Below are positions 1 to 7,568 of a stretch of 64,000 nucleotides of DNA, in pieces (position 1 is the stretch's first letter; the number at the start of each line of letters is the position of its first letter). Origin of the DNA: Halomonas sp. 25-S5 (GTDB taxonomy: Bacteria; Pseudomonadota; Gammaproteobacteria; Pseudomonadales; Halomonadaceae); contig NZ_JARANV010000021.1 in NCBI RefSeq assembly GCF_029889845.1, forward strand, positions 1 through 64,000, written 5' to 3'. The notes below the pieces were generated by a model that searched no databases, was not told where the DNA came from, and saw only the letters and a program-made list of their open reading frames with translations. The position numbers were made by a program, and so were the translations under genes.

Positions 1-1
1 G

Positions 2-148
2 GATCAATTGCGCTCGCTCCTCTTTAGGGAGGTGGAGCGCCTCGTCTTCAATTTTCTGGAGATTCATGGAGAAAACCTCTCGTTCACGTATTGCTCAATT
101 TTGACACGGATAGGTATCACGTGCCACAACTCGGATTTCCCGCTTTAA
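2..148 (+). CDS. 3' end of an unidentified gene, probably an integron cassette gene (partial)
   Basis: An open frame enters from the left edge and runs 48 codons to a TAA at 146-148. The C-terminus reads ...NSDFPL and I do not recognise the protein. The stop codon lies inside the TTTAAC core of the first attC-like site. This is the usual arrangement for a gene in an integron cassette, where the coding sequence ends at or just within its attC. The mix of charged and hydrophobic residues in the first 30 codons looks more like protein than the other frames do. The start, the length and any integrase lie outside the window. Confidence 0.4.
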   Translation, partial: DQLRSLLFREVERLVFNFLEIHGENLSFTYCSILTRIGITCHNSDFPL

Positions 149-244
149 CGCCAGCGCACAACGGCGCCCTTGTAGTGGAGGCGCAGCCGCAACGAAAAGG
201 GCGTCCGGCGGCCGCAGGCCGCGAATTGATGCGCCTTGTTAGAT
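143..244 (+). repeat. attC-like site A (integron recombination site)
   Basis: About 100 bp, bounded on the left by CTTTAAC (143-149, one base off the R'' core RYYYAAC) and on the right by GTTAGAT (238-244, matches the R' core GTTRRRY). The inside is GC-rich and partly self-complementary, as attC sites are. A second copy of similar layout lies at 500-584. No integrase gene is in the window, so a lone or edge-of-array site is all that can be claimed. Confidence 0.55.
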
Positions 245-838
245 GCCGGTTACCCCGGCAATTTATTACGGCACCCAATGCCGAATGCCCACTCCCGATG
301 CTTTGCACCAGCGCGACCCATGGCGCTAGGAACCAGAGCACCGAATGAGCCAAACAGACCGATGTTTACGCCGAATTGCCCCGCGACCTGAACACCCGAT
401 TAGCCACTAAAACTGTTGCCGGACTGAGGGCTGTTTTCTGCCCGATGACAACTGCAAAACCTGACCCAAACACCGAACCAAAGAGCGCCGGAGCCAGGCA
501 TTTAACGCCAGCAATAAACGGCGGCCCGACAGGGACGTCCGGTGGAGGCCGCAGGCCGGAACGAATTTAATTGCCTTGTTAAGGGCCGGTTACCCGTTGT
601 TTTGTATGGGCACCCGATTTCGAATGCCGACTCCCGATACCTTGTACCAACTTGACCCATGGCGCCAGGAACCAGAACACCGAATACGCGGAAAGTACCC
701 CACGAATGCGCCGGATTGCCCCGCGACCCGTACACCAAATTTGCCTACAACACTGTTGCCAGACTACGGGGTGTTTTGCCTGCGGGCCATTGCTGAGGCT
801 GATGCCAAACACCCAACCAATGAGCACCGAAGTAAGGC
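245..838. repeat. Two diverged direct repeats between and after the attC-like sites, no convincing gene
   Basis: The stretch after site A (245-499) and the stretch after site B (585-838) are related along their length. Strong blocks include 292-346 against 631-685 and the TGCCCCGCGACC block in each. In the second unit a frame from a TTG at 576 stays open for 92 codons to a TAG at 852-854, inside the third core. The same frame in the first unit is broken by stops, so coding is doubtful. These look like two copies of a short, possibly gene-less cassette. A third TTTAAC core at 839-845 is followed by only a few bases of attC-like sequence, so the array seems truncated there. Confidence 0.45.
500..584 (+). 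repeat. attC-like site B
   Basis: Bounded by ATTTAAC (500-506, matches RYYYAAC) and GTTAAGG (578-584, one base off GTTRRRY). It shares the internal blocks AACGCCAGC, GGCCGCAGGCC and GCCTTGTTA with site A. The distance between the two left cores is 357 bp, which sets the repeat unit. The DNA after the site is also repeated: 292-346 and 631-685 are nearly the same sequence. Confidence 0.55.
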
Positions 839-1000
839 CTTTAACAGGTATTAGGCGGCACGTTCTATGATTGGATGAACATGCCGGCACGTTTTATTGA
901 AAAATGCTGCTTGCAAAAACGCTTGCAAGCTCTTGATTCTCCACACCTTTAACTAAAATTAGGCTACATATCCAAAATTCGCGCTCCTGCTGCATTTTCC

Positions 1001-1060
1001 GGAATGGCCGCTTTGGGTCGAAAACGGCCATTCCTTCGCGCTGCAAGCAGCGCTCCCACA
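1001..1060. repeat. REP-like hairpin pair
   Basis: Two adjacent palindromes. The first is a perfect 10-bp inverted repeat (GGAATGGCCG at 1001-1010, its complement at 1025-1034). The second is GCGCTGC-AA-GCAGCGC at 1038-1053, followed by TCCCACA. On the minus strand this second part resembles the REP elements common in Pseudomonas and relatives (TGTGGGAGCG followed by a hairpin). The surrounding stretch 855-1210 holds no gene I can support. Confidence 0.45.
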
Positions 1061-1210
1061 AGGGGCCCTTTCCGGTGCGGGGGTGTGTTTCGATGCTTCG
1101 GGTCGACATCCGCCGCTGGCACACTCTTCTCTATACACCGTCATACACCGTCACACCCCCATTCACCCTGCTCTTTCGTCCCTGTTTGCCGGCGGCAATC
1201 CTCCCCACCC

Positions 1211-1376
1211 TAGGAGCCTGTCGGACTTAACGCTGATCTACTGCGAGATCCGGTCTTCCGGCCAATTTTATTCGATCTGATTCGTTAAATAGCGAGCTAT
1301 TCGCCTCATCAGATCGATAAACTTGTCTCGAAATCCAAATCTCTCGTTACGATCGGTCAAATCCGACAGGCTCCTA
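1211..1376. mobile_element. MITE-like element with long terminal inverted repeats
   Basis: A 166-bp, AT-richer insert begins TAGGAGCCTGTCGGACTT and ends with the inverse, AATCCGACAGGCTCCTA. The ends match at about 18 of 21 positions. TA at each end could be the target duplication. Inside are two nested hairpins: TCGATCTGAT (1272-1281) with its complement at 1308-1317, and AATAGC-GA-GCTATT between them. There is no room for a transposase, so it would be moved in trans. The parent IS family is not assigned. From 1377 to the next gene at 1487 nothing else is seen. Confidence 0.55.
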
Positions 1377-1486
1377 GCTCAATAGACGTTGGCTCTCCAT
1401 CGGATGGGGTGTGGATAACGTTGGTGGAAAGCCGGTGTCACCTCAGCGGTAAGACGCAGCCGCGGTTGGCGAGCTGGCAGGCCCGG

Positions 1487-1906
1487 TCAGGCCCCGTGAT
1501 AGCCATCCTCTTCGGGGCTCTCGTGGTCCCCCTTGGGTAATTGACTGGCCCAGGCCATGGCCGCGGCGTGATCGTGCTTGGGAAAGGTGCGGATCTCCAG
1601 GGCCTTGAACAGCCGCTCTTCCAGGTGGGCGAGATGCTTGACCCACGCCTGGTCGGTGACCACGGCGGCCCGGTGGTAGTGCTCGAGATCGCCGAGCTGG
1701 GTCAGACCATAGCCGATATCCTTCAGCAAGGCAGTCAGGGTCAGCCAGCGAAGGGCGTCGATCTCGACCACCAGGCTGACCCTGGGATGGGCTCGCTTGG
1801 CGACCTCGATGGCATCGATGGCGTGCTGCAGCTCCTGGGCCGTCACGACACCACCCGCCTTCATCGCCACGACATGCTCCACCGGATGGGAGATGAGGTC
1901 CAACAT
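1487..1906 (-). CDS. SpoIIAA-like (STAS/SEC14-type) protein
   Basis: A 139-residue soluble protein of the SpoIIAA-like family, starting MLDLISHPVEHVVAM. Members have a STAS-like fold and are thought to bind small molecules or lipids. No reaction is established for this group. The pattern of an N-terminal strand, an Asp/Glu-rich helix (HAIDAIEVAKRAH) and the strand VSLVVEIDAL fits the family, and the length is typical. A strong AAGGAG lies 8 bases before the ATG at 1906. It is transcribed alone, toward the mobile-element region; the aceK gene upstream is on the same strand but 220 bp away. Confidence 0.7.
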   Translation of the reverse strand: MLDLISHPVEHVVAMKAGGVVTAQELQHAIDAIEVAKRAHPRVSLVVEIDALRWLTLTALLKDIGYGLTQLGDLEHYHRAAVVTDQAWVKHLAHLEERLFKALEIRTFPKHDHAAAMAWASQLPKGDHESPEEDGYHGA

Positions 1907-2129
1907 GGGCGTTCTCCTTGGGGTTGAGAGAGAAGCTAAGCGCCTCGGTCGCTTTCAGCATAGCGCGCTGTGCCGGCAGCGCCGGGCCGAGCGGGGTGCC
2001 AGGCGACACGGAGGCATGATGCACTGCCGCGAGGTGATGGCCCTGACGCCGCAGCTCGGCGCCCTGGTGGCGCCCTTCCGGGACAGGCGCCGAGGATTCA
2101 GCCGGTCATGGTCAGGGGGGCGCGCCTGG

Positions 2130-3875
2130 CTAGTGGACCAGGCCGTTGTCGTCGTCACCGGCGAAGCGCTGCTTGTTGCGATAGGGATAGACGTCGATCA
2201 CCCGGCCGTCGAGGATCGCCTGCTGCAGCCCCTTCCAGTAGTCGGCATCGAACAGCTCCGGATGGAGTTGATAGAAGAGCTTGCGCAGTCTGACGTTGGC
2301 GAACAGGAAGGGGCCGAACTCCTCGGGGAAGATGTCGTTGGGCCCCACCGAGTACCAGGGCTCGTCGGCGAGCTCCTGCTCGGGATAGAGCGGCTCCGGG
2401 ATATGCCGGAAGTTGCACTCGGTGAGGTAGCACACCTCGTCGTAGTCATAGAAGACCACCCGGCCGTGGCGGGTCACCCCGAAGTTCTTGAGCAGCATGT
2501 CGCCGGGGAAGATGTTGGCGGCGGCCATCTGCTTTATCGCATTGCCGTAGTCCTTGAGCACCGCCCTTGTCTCAGCCTCGTCGCACTGCTCCAGGTAGAG
2601 GTTGAGCGGGGTCATCATGCGCTCGGTGTAGCAGTGCTTGATGATCACCTTGTCGCCGCGCAGGTAGACGGTGGAGGGGGCCACCTCCAGCAGGTGCGCC
2701 AGGCACTCGGGGTCGAAATGGTCCTGACGGGCAATGAAGTTCGAGAACTCCTGGGTATCGGCCATGCGCCCCACGCGGTCATGGCGCTTGACCAGGCGAT
2801 ACTTCTCGCGCACGTTCTCGCGGCTCATCGCCTTGGTGGGATCGAAGCGGTCCTTGATGATCTTGAACACGGTGCGGGATGAGGGCAGCACGAACACCGC
2901 CATGACCATCCCGCGCACGCCGGGCGCGATGATGAACGTGTCCTCGCGCCGCGCCACCTGGTAGTTGAGGGCACGGAAGAATTCGGTCTTGCCGTGCTTG
3001 AAGAAGCCGATGGCGGCATACAGCTCGCCCTGGGGCTTGTCGGGCATCAGCTCCTGGAGGTAGTGCACGAACTCGCTGGGCACCACCACCTTCACCTGGA
3101 AGTAGGCCCGGGTGAAGGAGAAGATGATCGACACCTCATCGGGCTCGATCAGCACGGTGTCCAGGTGCAGCCCTTCGCCCTCCGCATACAGCACCGGCAG
3201 CACCAGCGGCACCTGCTGGCCACCGCCCAGCACCCGACCGACCAGGTAGGCGCCCTTGTTGCGGTAGAAGACGCTCTTGATCAGTTCGATCTCGGCCTCC
3301 GGGTCCTCGCGGATGGCCTCGGGCAGCAGCCGCTGGAGCGCCTCGCCCCCCAGGGCCGCATCCCGCTCCAGGTCGACGAAGGGCGCCTCGAAGCGTGCCT
3401 CGCCCAAGGCCCAGCGCAGTCCCGCCACCCAATCGCCTCTCACCCTGTGGCGCCGACACAGCGTCAGGCCGGAGTGGTGTGCCGCCCGCTCCCGGGAGCT
3501 GTAGACGAACATCCAATCGTTGTGGATGTGCCGGTGGTGGAAGAGCGAGCAGAACATCGAGTTGAAGAAGGTCTCGGCCAGCTCGTAGTCCAGCCGCTGG
3601 TCGATCAACTCGGCGTAGTGCCGCCGGGCCTCCCCCCAGCACTCGCAGTGAGTCAGCAGATCATCGTCGAAGGTGCGCCTCAGCCGAGCCAGCGTCTCCT
3701 GGACCTTCTCGTCATAGAGGTCGATGCGCTCCGCCGAGGCCTGCTGGGCCTCGCGCCAGGCGGCATCCCGGAAGCGGCGGCTGGCGTCCGCGGTGATCTG
3801 CTTGAAGCGCGAGCGGTACTCGTCGAAGCCATACAGCACGGTGGCGGCGAGGTGATAGGCGGGCGAATGCTTCAT
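2130..3875 (-). CDS. aceK: isocitrate dehydrogenase kinase/phosphatase
   Basis: A bifunctional enzyme that phosphorylates isocitrate dehydrogenase to push carbon into the glyoxylate bypass during growth on acetate or fatty acids, and removes the phosphate when that need ends. The protein matches AceK throughout, for example HSPAYHLAATVLYGFDEYRSRF at the N-terminus (here from residue 2) and HIPEPLYPEQELADEPWY in the kinase half. The frame is open 33 codons further upstream. I chose the ATG at 3875 because GGAG lies 7 bases before it and the 581-residue product equals the usual family length. It is a single gene here, not part of an aceBAK operon: no isocitrate lyase or malate synthase is in the window. 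Upstream, 275 bp separate it from the divergent truC. Confidence 0.93.
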   Translation of the reverse strand: MKHSPAYHLAATVLYGFDEYRSRFKQITADASRRFRDAAWREAQQASAERIDLYDEKVQETLARLRRTFDDDLLTHCECWGEARRHYAELIDQRLDYELAETFFNSMFCSLFHHRHIHNDWMFVYSSRERAAHHSGLTLCRRHRVRGDWVAGLRWALGEARFEAPFVDLERDAALGGEALQRLLPEAIREDPEAEIELIKSVFYRNKGAYLVGRVLGGGQQVPLVLPVLYAEGEGLHLDTVLIEPDEVSIIFSFTRAYFQVKVVVPSEFVHYLQELMPDKPQGELYAAIGFFKHGKTEFFRALNYQVARREDTFIIAPGVRGMVMAVFVLPSSRTVFKIIKDRFDPTKAMSRENVREKYRLVKRHDRVGRMADTQEFSNFIARQDHFDPECLAHLLEVAPSTVYLRGDKVIIKHCYTERMMTPLNLYLEQCDEAETRAVLKDYGNAIKQMAAANIFPGDMLLKNFGVTRHGRVVFYDYDEVCYLTECNFRHIPEPLYPEQELADEPWYSVGPNDIFPEEFGPFLFANVRLRKLFYQLHPELFDADYWKGLQQAILDGRVIDVYPYRNKQRFAGDDDNGLVH

Positions 3876-4150
3876 GTTCGGGCTCCGGGCAGCGGTCTCT
3901 CCCAGCATGACGAATTGTGCACTGCAAGGCGAGCCGGCCATGGTGGCGCCCGCCATTTCGGCCAGCGCCCTCATTTGCCCTCGCCCAGCATCAGCAGGGT
4001 CCCCAGACGTAGACGAGTTCTCATGTCGACCAGACTAGCGGCCATGCCGATCTCCCACCGGATTTTCCCGGTCGCGACGGGGCGAGGATAGGATGACAGC
4101 ACGACGCCGGCCGGCGACAATGGCGCCCCCTTGACCCCGAAGGTGCCCCG

Positions 4151-4912
4151 ATGACGCCAGCGCTGAGCCTTCTCCATCAGGATGACCACCTGGTCGCCGT
4201 GCACAAGCCGGCCGGCTTGCTGGTGCATCGCAGCGCGCTGGCCCGCGGCGAGCGCGAGTTCCTGCTGCAACGGCTGCGCGACCAGCTCGGCCGTCGGGTC
4301 TACCCGGTCCACCGCCTGGACCGCCCGACCTCCGGGGTGATCGTCTTCGCGCTCGACCCCGAGACTGCGGCGGGCCTCCAGGCGGCCTTCACCGCTCGCC
4401 GGGTGGAGAAGCGCTACCTGGCGGTGGTGCGTGGCATCGGCCCGCACCAGGAGCGGCTGGACTACCCGCTGCGCGAGGAGGACGGTCGCCGTCCCAAGGC
4501 CGAGATGCCGGCCATGGCGGCGGTGACCGAGGTCCGCCGGCTCGACAGCGTCGAGCTGCCGGTCAGGGTGGATCGCTACCCCCAGAGCCGCTACTCGCTG
4601 ATCGAGGCGCGGCCGCAGACCGGCCGCCGCCACCAGATCCGCCGCCATCTCTCCCGGCGTGGCTACCCGATCATCGGCGATGCCAAGCACGGCAAGGGCA
4701 ACCATAACCGCTTCTTCGCCGAGCGCCTGGAATGCCCGCGCCTGCTGCTAGCGGCGGTGGGCCTGGCCTTCGACCACCCGGTGAGCGGCCGGCGCCTCGA
4801 CCTCTGCTGCCCCCTGGATGCCTGCATGACGACGCTCTTCGAGCGCTTCGGCTGGACGGGCCACCTGCCGGCGCCGCCCCGACACCACGACCGCCCGAGC
4901 ATGATGCCATGA
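4151..4912 (+). CDS. truC: tRNA pseudouridine(65) synthase
   Basis: A 253-residue pseudouridine synthase of the RsuA/RluA family. It holds the catalytic motif HRLDRPTSG (about residues 56-64), whose Asp attacks the uridine ring, and QTGRRHQIRRHL near residue 157. Size and lack of an S4 domain fit TruC, which modifies U65 in tRNA, rather than an rRNA-specific RluA/C/D enzyme. The stop overlaps the next start (ATGA at 4909-4912), so it is translationally coupled to tcdA, which also acts on tRNA. The choice of TruC over other short RluA-type enzymes rests on overall similarity. Confidence 0.85.
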   Translation: MTPALSLLHQDDHLVAVHKPAGLLVHRSALARGEREFLLQRLRDQLGRRVYPVHRLDRPTSGVIVFALDPETAAGLQAAFTARRVEKRYLAVVRGIGPHQERLDYPLREEDGRRPKAEMPAMAAVTEVRRLDSVELPVRVDRYPQSRYSLIEARPQTGRRHQIRRHLSRRGYPIIGDAKHGKGNHNRFFAERLECPRLLLAAVGLAFDHPVSGRRLDLCCPLDACMTTLFERFGWTGHLPAPPRHHDRPSMMP

Positions 4913-5739
4913 CCGATTCCGCCACCTTCATCGCCCCTGCCGCTGCCCCGGACGACTACGAGGCCCGCTTCGGCGGCATCCGCCGGCTCTACGGCCGGCG
5001 TGCCGCCGAGCGCTTCCGCCGCGCCCACGTGGTGGTGGTGGGCGTGGGCGGCGTGGGCAGCTGGACGGTGGAAGCCCTGGCGCGCTCCGGCATCGGCAAG
5101 CTGACGCTGATCGATCTCGACGACGTCTGCGTCAGCAACGTCAACCGCCAGTTGCACGCCCTGGACGGCACCATCGGCCGCCCCAAGGTGGAGGTGCTGG
5201 CCGAACGCTGCCAGGCCATCCAGCCGGGCATCGAGGTGGTGGCCGACACCGCCTTCGTCACTCCCGCCAACCTGGCCAGGCGCATCCCCGCCGATGCCGA
5301 CCAGCTGGTGGACGCCATCGACAGCGTGGTCGCCAAGGCGGCGCTGATCGCCTGGTGCAAGCGTCGCAAGCTGCCGATCGTGGTGACCGGCGCCGCGGGC
5401 GGCCAGACCGACCCGACCCGCATCCGGGTGGCCGACCTGACCCGCACCGAGCACGACCCACTGCTCGCCAAGGTGCGCGCCCGGCTGCGGCGCGACTTCG
5501 GCTTCTCGCGCAACCCGAAGCGGCGCTTCTCGGTGGAGTGTGTCTACTCCGACGAGCAGCTGGTCTATCCGGGCAGCGACGGCGAGGTATGCTTCCAGAA
5601 GCCCGCCGACGGGGAGGCCACCCGGCTCGACTGCGCCTCGGGCTTCGGGGCGGCGACCTTCGTCACCGGCAGCTTCGGCTTCACCGCCGCCGCCCGGGTG
5701 CTGGCCAGGCTGGCGAAACAGGCCCGCGCCACGCCCTGA
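4909..5739 (+). CDS. tcdA: tRNA threonylcarbamoyladenosine dehydratase
   Basis: An E1-like ATP-dependent enzyme that cyclises the t6A37 modification of tRNA to ct6A. The 276-residue product has the ThiF-type nucleotide-binding motif VVVVGVGGVGSWTVEALARS near residue 36, followed by LTLIDLDDVCVSNVNRQ, which holds the conserved Asp and Arg that bind ATP. Length and the ending with a short hydrophobic tail fit TcdA (CsdL). It is translationally coupled to truC through a 4-base overlap. The 14-bp tandem repeat begins eight bases after its stop. Confidence 0.9.
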   Translation: MTDSATFIAPAAAPDDYEARFGGIRRLYGRRAAERFRRAHVVVVGVGGVGSWTVEALARSGIGKLTLIDLDDVCVSNVNRQLHALDGTIGRPKVEVLAERCQAIQPGIEVVADTAFVTPANLARRIPADADQLVDAIDSVVAKAALIAWCKRRKLPIVVTGAAGGQTDPTRIRVADLTRTEHDPLLAKVRARLRRDFGFSRNPKRRFSVECVYSDEQLVYPGSDGEVCFQKPADGEATRLDCASGFGAATFVTGSFGFTAAARVLARLAKQARATP

Positions 5740-5746
5740 CACCGCG

Positions 5747-5811
5747 CTTGAGGCCATGCCCTTGAGACCATGCCCTTGAGACCATGCCCTTGAAACCATG
5801 CCCTTGAAACC
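5747..5811. repeat. 14-bp tandem repeat, nearly five units
   Basis: The unit CTTGAGACCATGCC occurs almost five times in direct head-to-tail order, with only G/A changes among units. It fills the gap between tcdA and the DUF1653 gene. Every complete unit contains an ATG. As 14 is not a multiple of three, successive ATGs fall in different frames. Copy number could vary by slippage. Confidence 0.85.
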
Positions 5812-5824
5812 AGAGAATCCGCCC

Positions 5825-6052
5825 ATGGAACACAACGTCCCTCGCCCTGGCATCTACCGCCACTACAAGGGCCCGCTCTACGAGGTGCTGGGCGTCGCCC
5901 GGCACAGCGAGACCGAGGAGCCGCTGGTGGTCTATCGCGCCCTCTACGGCGACTATGGCCTCTGGACGCGCCCGCTGGACATCTTCCTGGAGAGCGTCGA
6001 GGTCCAGGGCGAGCCGGTGCCCCGCTTTGCCCTGGAGAAGGCCTTCCCCTGA
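5825..6052 (+). CDS. DUF1653 family protein
   Basis: A 75-residue protein of the DUF1653 family, function unknown, with the family signature PGIYRHYKGPLYEVLGVARH at residues 7-26 and the later block YRALYGDYGLWTRPLDIF. The start chosen is the ATG at 5825 (MEHNVPRPG), where family members normally begin. An in-frame ATG at 5798 lies in the last unit of the tandem repeat and would add nine residues. A perfect hairpin follows the stop. It lies 85 bp after tcdA and could be cotranscribed with it. Confidence 0.8.
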   Translation: MEHNVPRPGIYRHYKGPLYEVLGVARHSETEEPLVVYRALYGDYGLWTRPLDIFLESVEVQGEPVPRFALEKAFP

Positions 6053-6057
6053 CGCAG

Positions 6058-6089
6058 GAGCGCCCCGCGGCCAAGGCCGCGGGGCGCTC
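6058..6089. terminator. perfect 15-bp hairpin between convergent genes
   Basis: GAGCGCCCCGCGGCC, a two-base loop AA, and the exact complement. It lies between the DUF1653 gene (plus) and bfr (minus), so it could stop transcription from both sides. There is no long T-run on either strand, so its strength is uncertain. Confidence 0.6.
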
Positions 6090-6123
6090 TCGTCGAGACC
6101 CGGGGTCGGTGGAGGGTCAGGTG

Positions 6124-6606
6124 TTACTCCTCGCCGGCTTCCTGCATCTGCGTCTGCATGTAGTTCTCGATGCCGACCTTGTCGATCAGGCCGAGTTCGG
6201 TCTCGATGTGGTCGATATGGTCTTCCTCGTCGGTGAGGATGCCCCGGAAGAGGTCGCGGCTGACGTAGTCCTTGACCTGCTCGCAGTAGGCGATGGCCTC
6301 GATGTAGTCGTTGCGGCCCTCGTGCTCGATCTTCAGGTCGCACTCGAGCATCTCGCGCACGTTCTCGCCGATGTTCAGCTTGCCGAGGTCCTGGAGGTTG
6401 GGAATGCCCTCGAGGAAGAGGATGCGCTCGATCAGCTTGTCGGCGTGCTGCATCTCCTCGATGGACTCGTCGTACTCCCACTTGGCCAGCGCCTTCAGAC
6501 CCCAGTCCTTGTACATCTTGGCATGCAGGAAGTACTGGTTGATGGCCACCAGCTCGTTGCCGAGCGCGGTGTTCAGGTGTTCGATGACCTTGCTGTCGCC
6601 TTTCAT
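6124..6606 (-). CDS. bfr: bacterioferritin (haem-binding type)
   Basis: A 160-residue four-helix ferritin subunit that oxidises Fe(II) and stores iron in a 24-subunit shell. All di-iron ferroxidase ligands are present at the usual positions: Glu18, Glu51, His54, Glu94, Glu127 and His130. Met52, which binds haem between two subunits, is also present, so this is the haem-type (catalytic) Bfr. The start has GAGGTAATGAG just before the ATG. It lies downstream of bfd on the same strand with about 160 bp between them, and a separate promoter is visible in that gap. Together with Bfd it forms an iron store and release pair. Confidence 0.95.
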   Translation of the reverse strand: MKGDSKVIEHLNTALGNELVAINQYFLHAKMYKDWGLKALAKWEYDESIEEMQHADKLIERILFLEGIPNLQDLGKLNIGENVREMLECDLKIEHEGRNDYIEAIAYCEQVKDYVSRDLFRGILTDEEDHIDHIETELGLIDKVGIENYMQTQMQEAGEE

Positions 6607-6689
6607 CTCATTACCTCGATCGCGGTTGTCGGGGGGCTGGCTGTCAGCTTGGCACGGCCACCGAAGCCTGGCCAGCCCGCACCTTCCAC

Positions 6690-6717
6690 AGTCTAGGCAA
6701 TGTCACACATAATTCAA
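6690..6717 (-). promoter_or_regulatory. candidate promoter of bfr
   Basis: On the minus strand TTGAAT (6717-6712) and TAGACT (6695-6690) are separated by 16 bases, close to the sigma-70 consensus. It is about 85 bases before the bfr start, implying a leader. An iron-box-like sequence lies just upstream. Confidence 0.4.
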
Positions 6718-6745
6718 TAAAATCATGGACTTGTTAAGGCGAAGG

Positions 6746-6766
6746 AGAATGATAGCGATTGCCATC
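6746..6766. promoter_or_regulatory. possible Fur box between bfd and bfr
   Basis: GAGAATGATAGCGATTGCCA resembles the Fur box GATAATGATAATCATTATC, most clearly in AATGATA and the following ATT. It touches the bfd stop codon and is about 30 bp upstream of the bfr -35 element. A match by eye only. Confidence 0.35.
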
Positions 6767-6971
6767 AGACGGCGTAGGCGAGCCCCTGTGCCGCGGCGCT
6801 CAGCTCGGCCTGGATCGCCTCGCGGGTGATGTCCTTGCCGGTGCAGGCACACTTGCCGCACTGGGTCCCGCACCCCGTCACCTGCTGGACCTCGCGCCAG
6901 CTACGCGCCCCGTCCTCGACGGCGTCCCGGATCCGGTGGTCGGTCACGTTCTTGCAAATACAGACGTACAT
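6765..6971 (-). CDS. bfd: bacterioferritin-associated ferredoxin
   Basis: A 68-residue [2Fe-2S] protein that binds Bfr and passes electrons to the stored iron so that it can be released. The cluster cysteines are visible: CIC near residue 4-6 and CGTQCGKC near residue 34-41, in the BFD-domain arrangement. I take the ATG at 6971. A GTG one codon upstream is in frame, but GAGG sits better for the ATG. It is upstream of bfr, as expected for partners. An iron-box-like sequence lies before the start, consistent with induction in low iron. Confidence 0.92.
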   Translation of the reverse strand: MYVCICKNVTDHRIRDAVEDGARSWREVQQVTGCGTQCGKCACTGKDITREAIQAELSAAAQGLAYAV

Positions 6972-6995
6972 CACATCACCTCACGCTGGCCATGA

Positions 6996-7016
6996 AGTGA
7001 ATGTAAATAATTCGCA
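6996..7016. promoter_or_regulatory. possible Fur box upstream of bfd
   Basis: AGTGAATGTAAATAATTCGC lies 25-45 bases before the bfd start in an AT-rich patch of an otherwise GC-rich region. It has the spaced AAT/ATT hexamers of a Fur site. bfd is Fur-regulated in several gammaproteobacteria, so the context fits. Not tested with a matrix. Confidence 0.4.
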
Positions 7017-7082
7017 TGGGTAATCGCAAGCGGCATCCCGCAAAAACCTGACCGAGGTCAGGACGGGCGCATCGCGCGCGCC

Positions 7083-7556
7083 TCAAGGGCGCTTGGGAAG
7101 GACCACCACCCGGGTGCCGGAGGCGATGTCCGGCCAGCTGCGCTTCTCGCCGTCGACGAGGATCCACAGGTAGCCCAGGCCGAAGGCGGCCAGCGAGATG
7201 CCGGCCACCAGGAAGCGCTGCAGCGCCTGGAGAGCGGTGATCGAGCAGCCGTCGAGGGTCTGCACCCGCAGCCGCCAGGCCTGCATGCCCAGCGTCATGC
7301 CGCCGCGGGTCCAGAAGAAGGCGAAGAAGGCGAAGGCACTGACCGCCAGCAGCAGGCGCAGCGAGAGCACCAAAGCGGGCCCCGTGCCCACCTGCTCCGC
7401 CGGCACCTCCAGCACCAGCCGCACCACGGCCAGGTGCGCCGAGGCCATGACGATCCAGATCGCCAGCACCAGCAGGCCGTCATAGAGCATGGCGCCCAGC
7501 CGCCGGCCGAGGCCGGCTGGCCAGACAGCGTCGAGTTGGTCGAAGCGTCGTTGCAT
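7083..7556 (-). CDS. RDD family membrane protein
   Basis: A 157-residue inner-membrane protein of the RDD family, function not settled. Some members have been linked to ion exchange. The family hallmark is seen as GRRLGAMLYDGLLVLAIW (about residues 17-34), where the first helix begins with Arg and Asp. Three hydrophobic segments follow, then GMTLGMQAWRLRV and a C-terminal segment ending in VVVLPKRP. It lies 12 bp downstream of lptG on the same strand, so it may be cotranscribed with the lpt genes. Confidence 0.8.
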   Translation of the reverse strand: MQRRFDQLDAVWPAGLGRRLGAMLYDGLLVLAIWIVMASAHLAVVRLVLEVPAEQVGTGPALVLSLRLLLAVSAFAFFAFFWTRGGMTLGMQAWRLRVQTLDGCSITALQALQRFLVAGISLAAFGLGYLWILVDGEKRSWPDIASGTRVVVLPKRP

Positions 7557-7568
7557 GAATCCCTCTCC

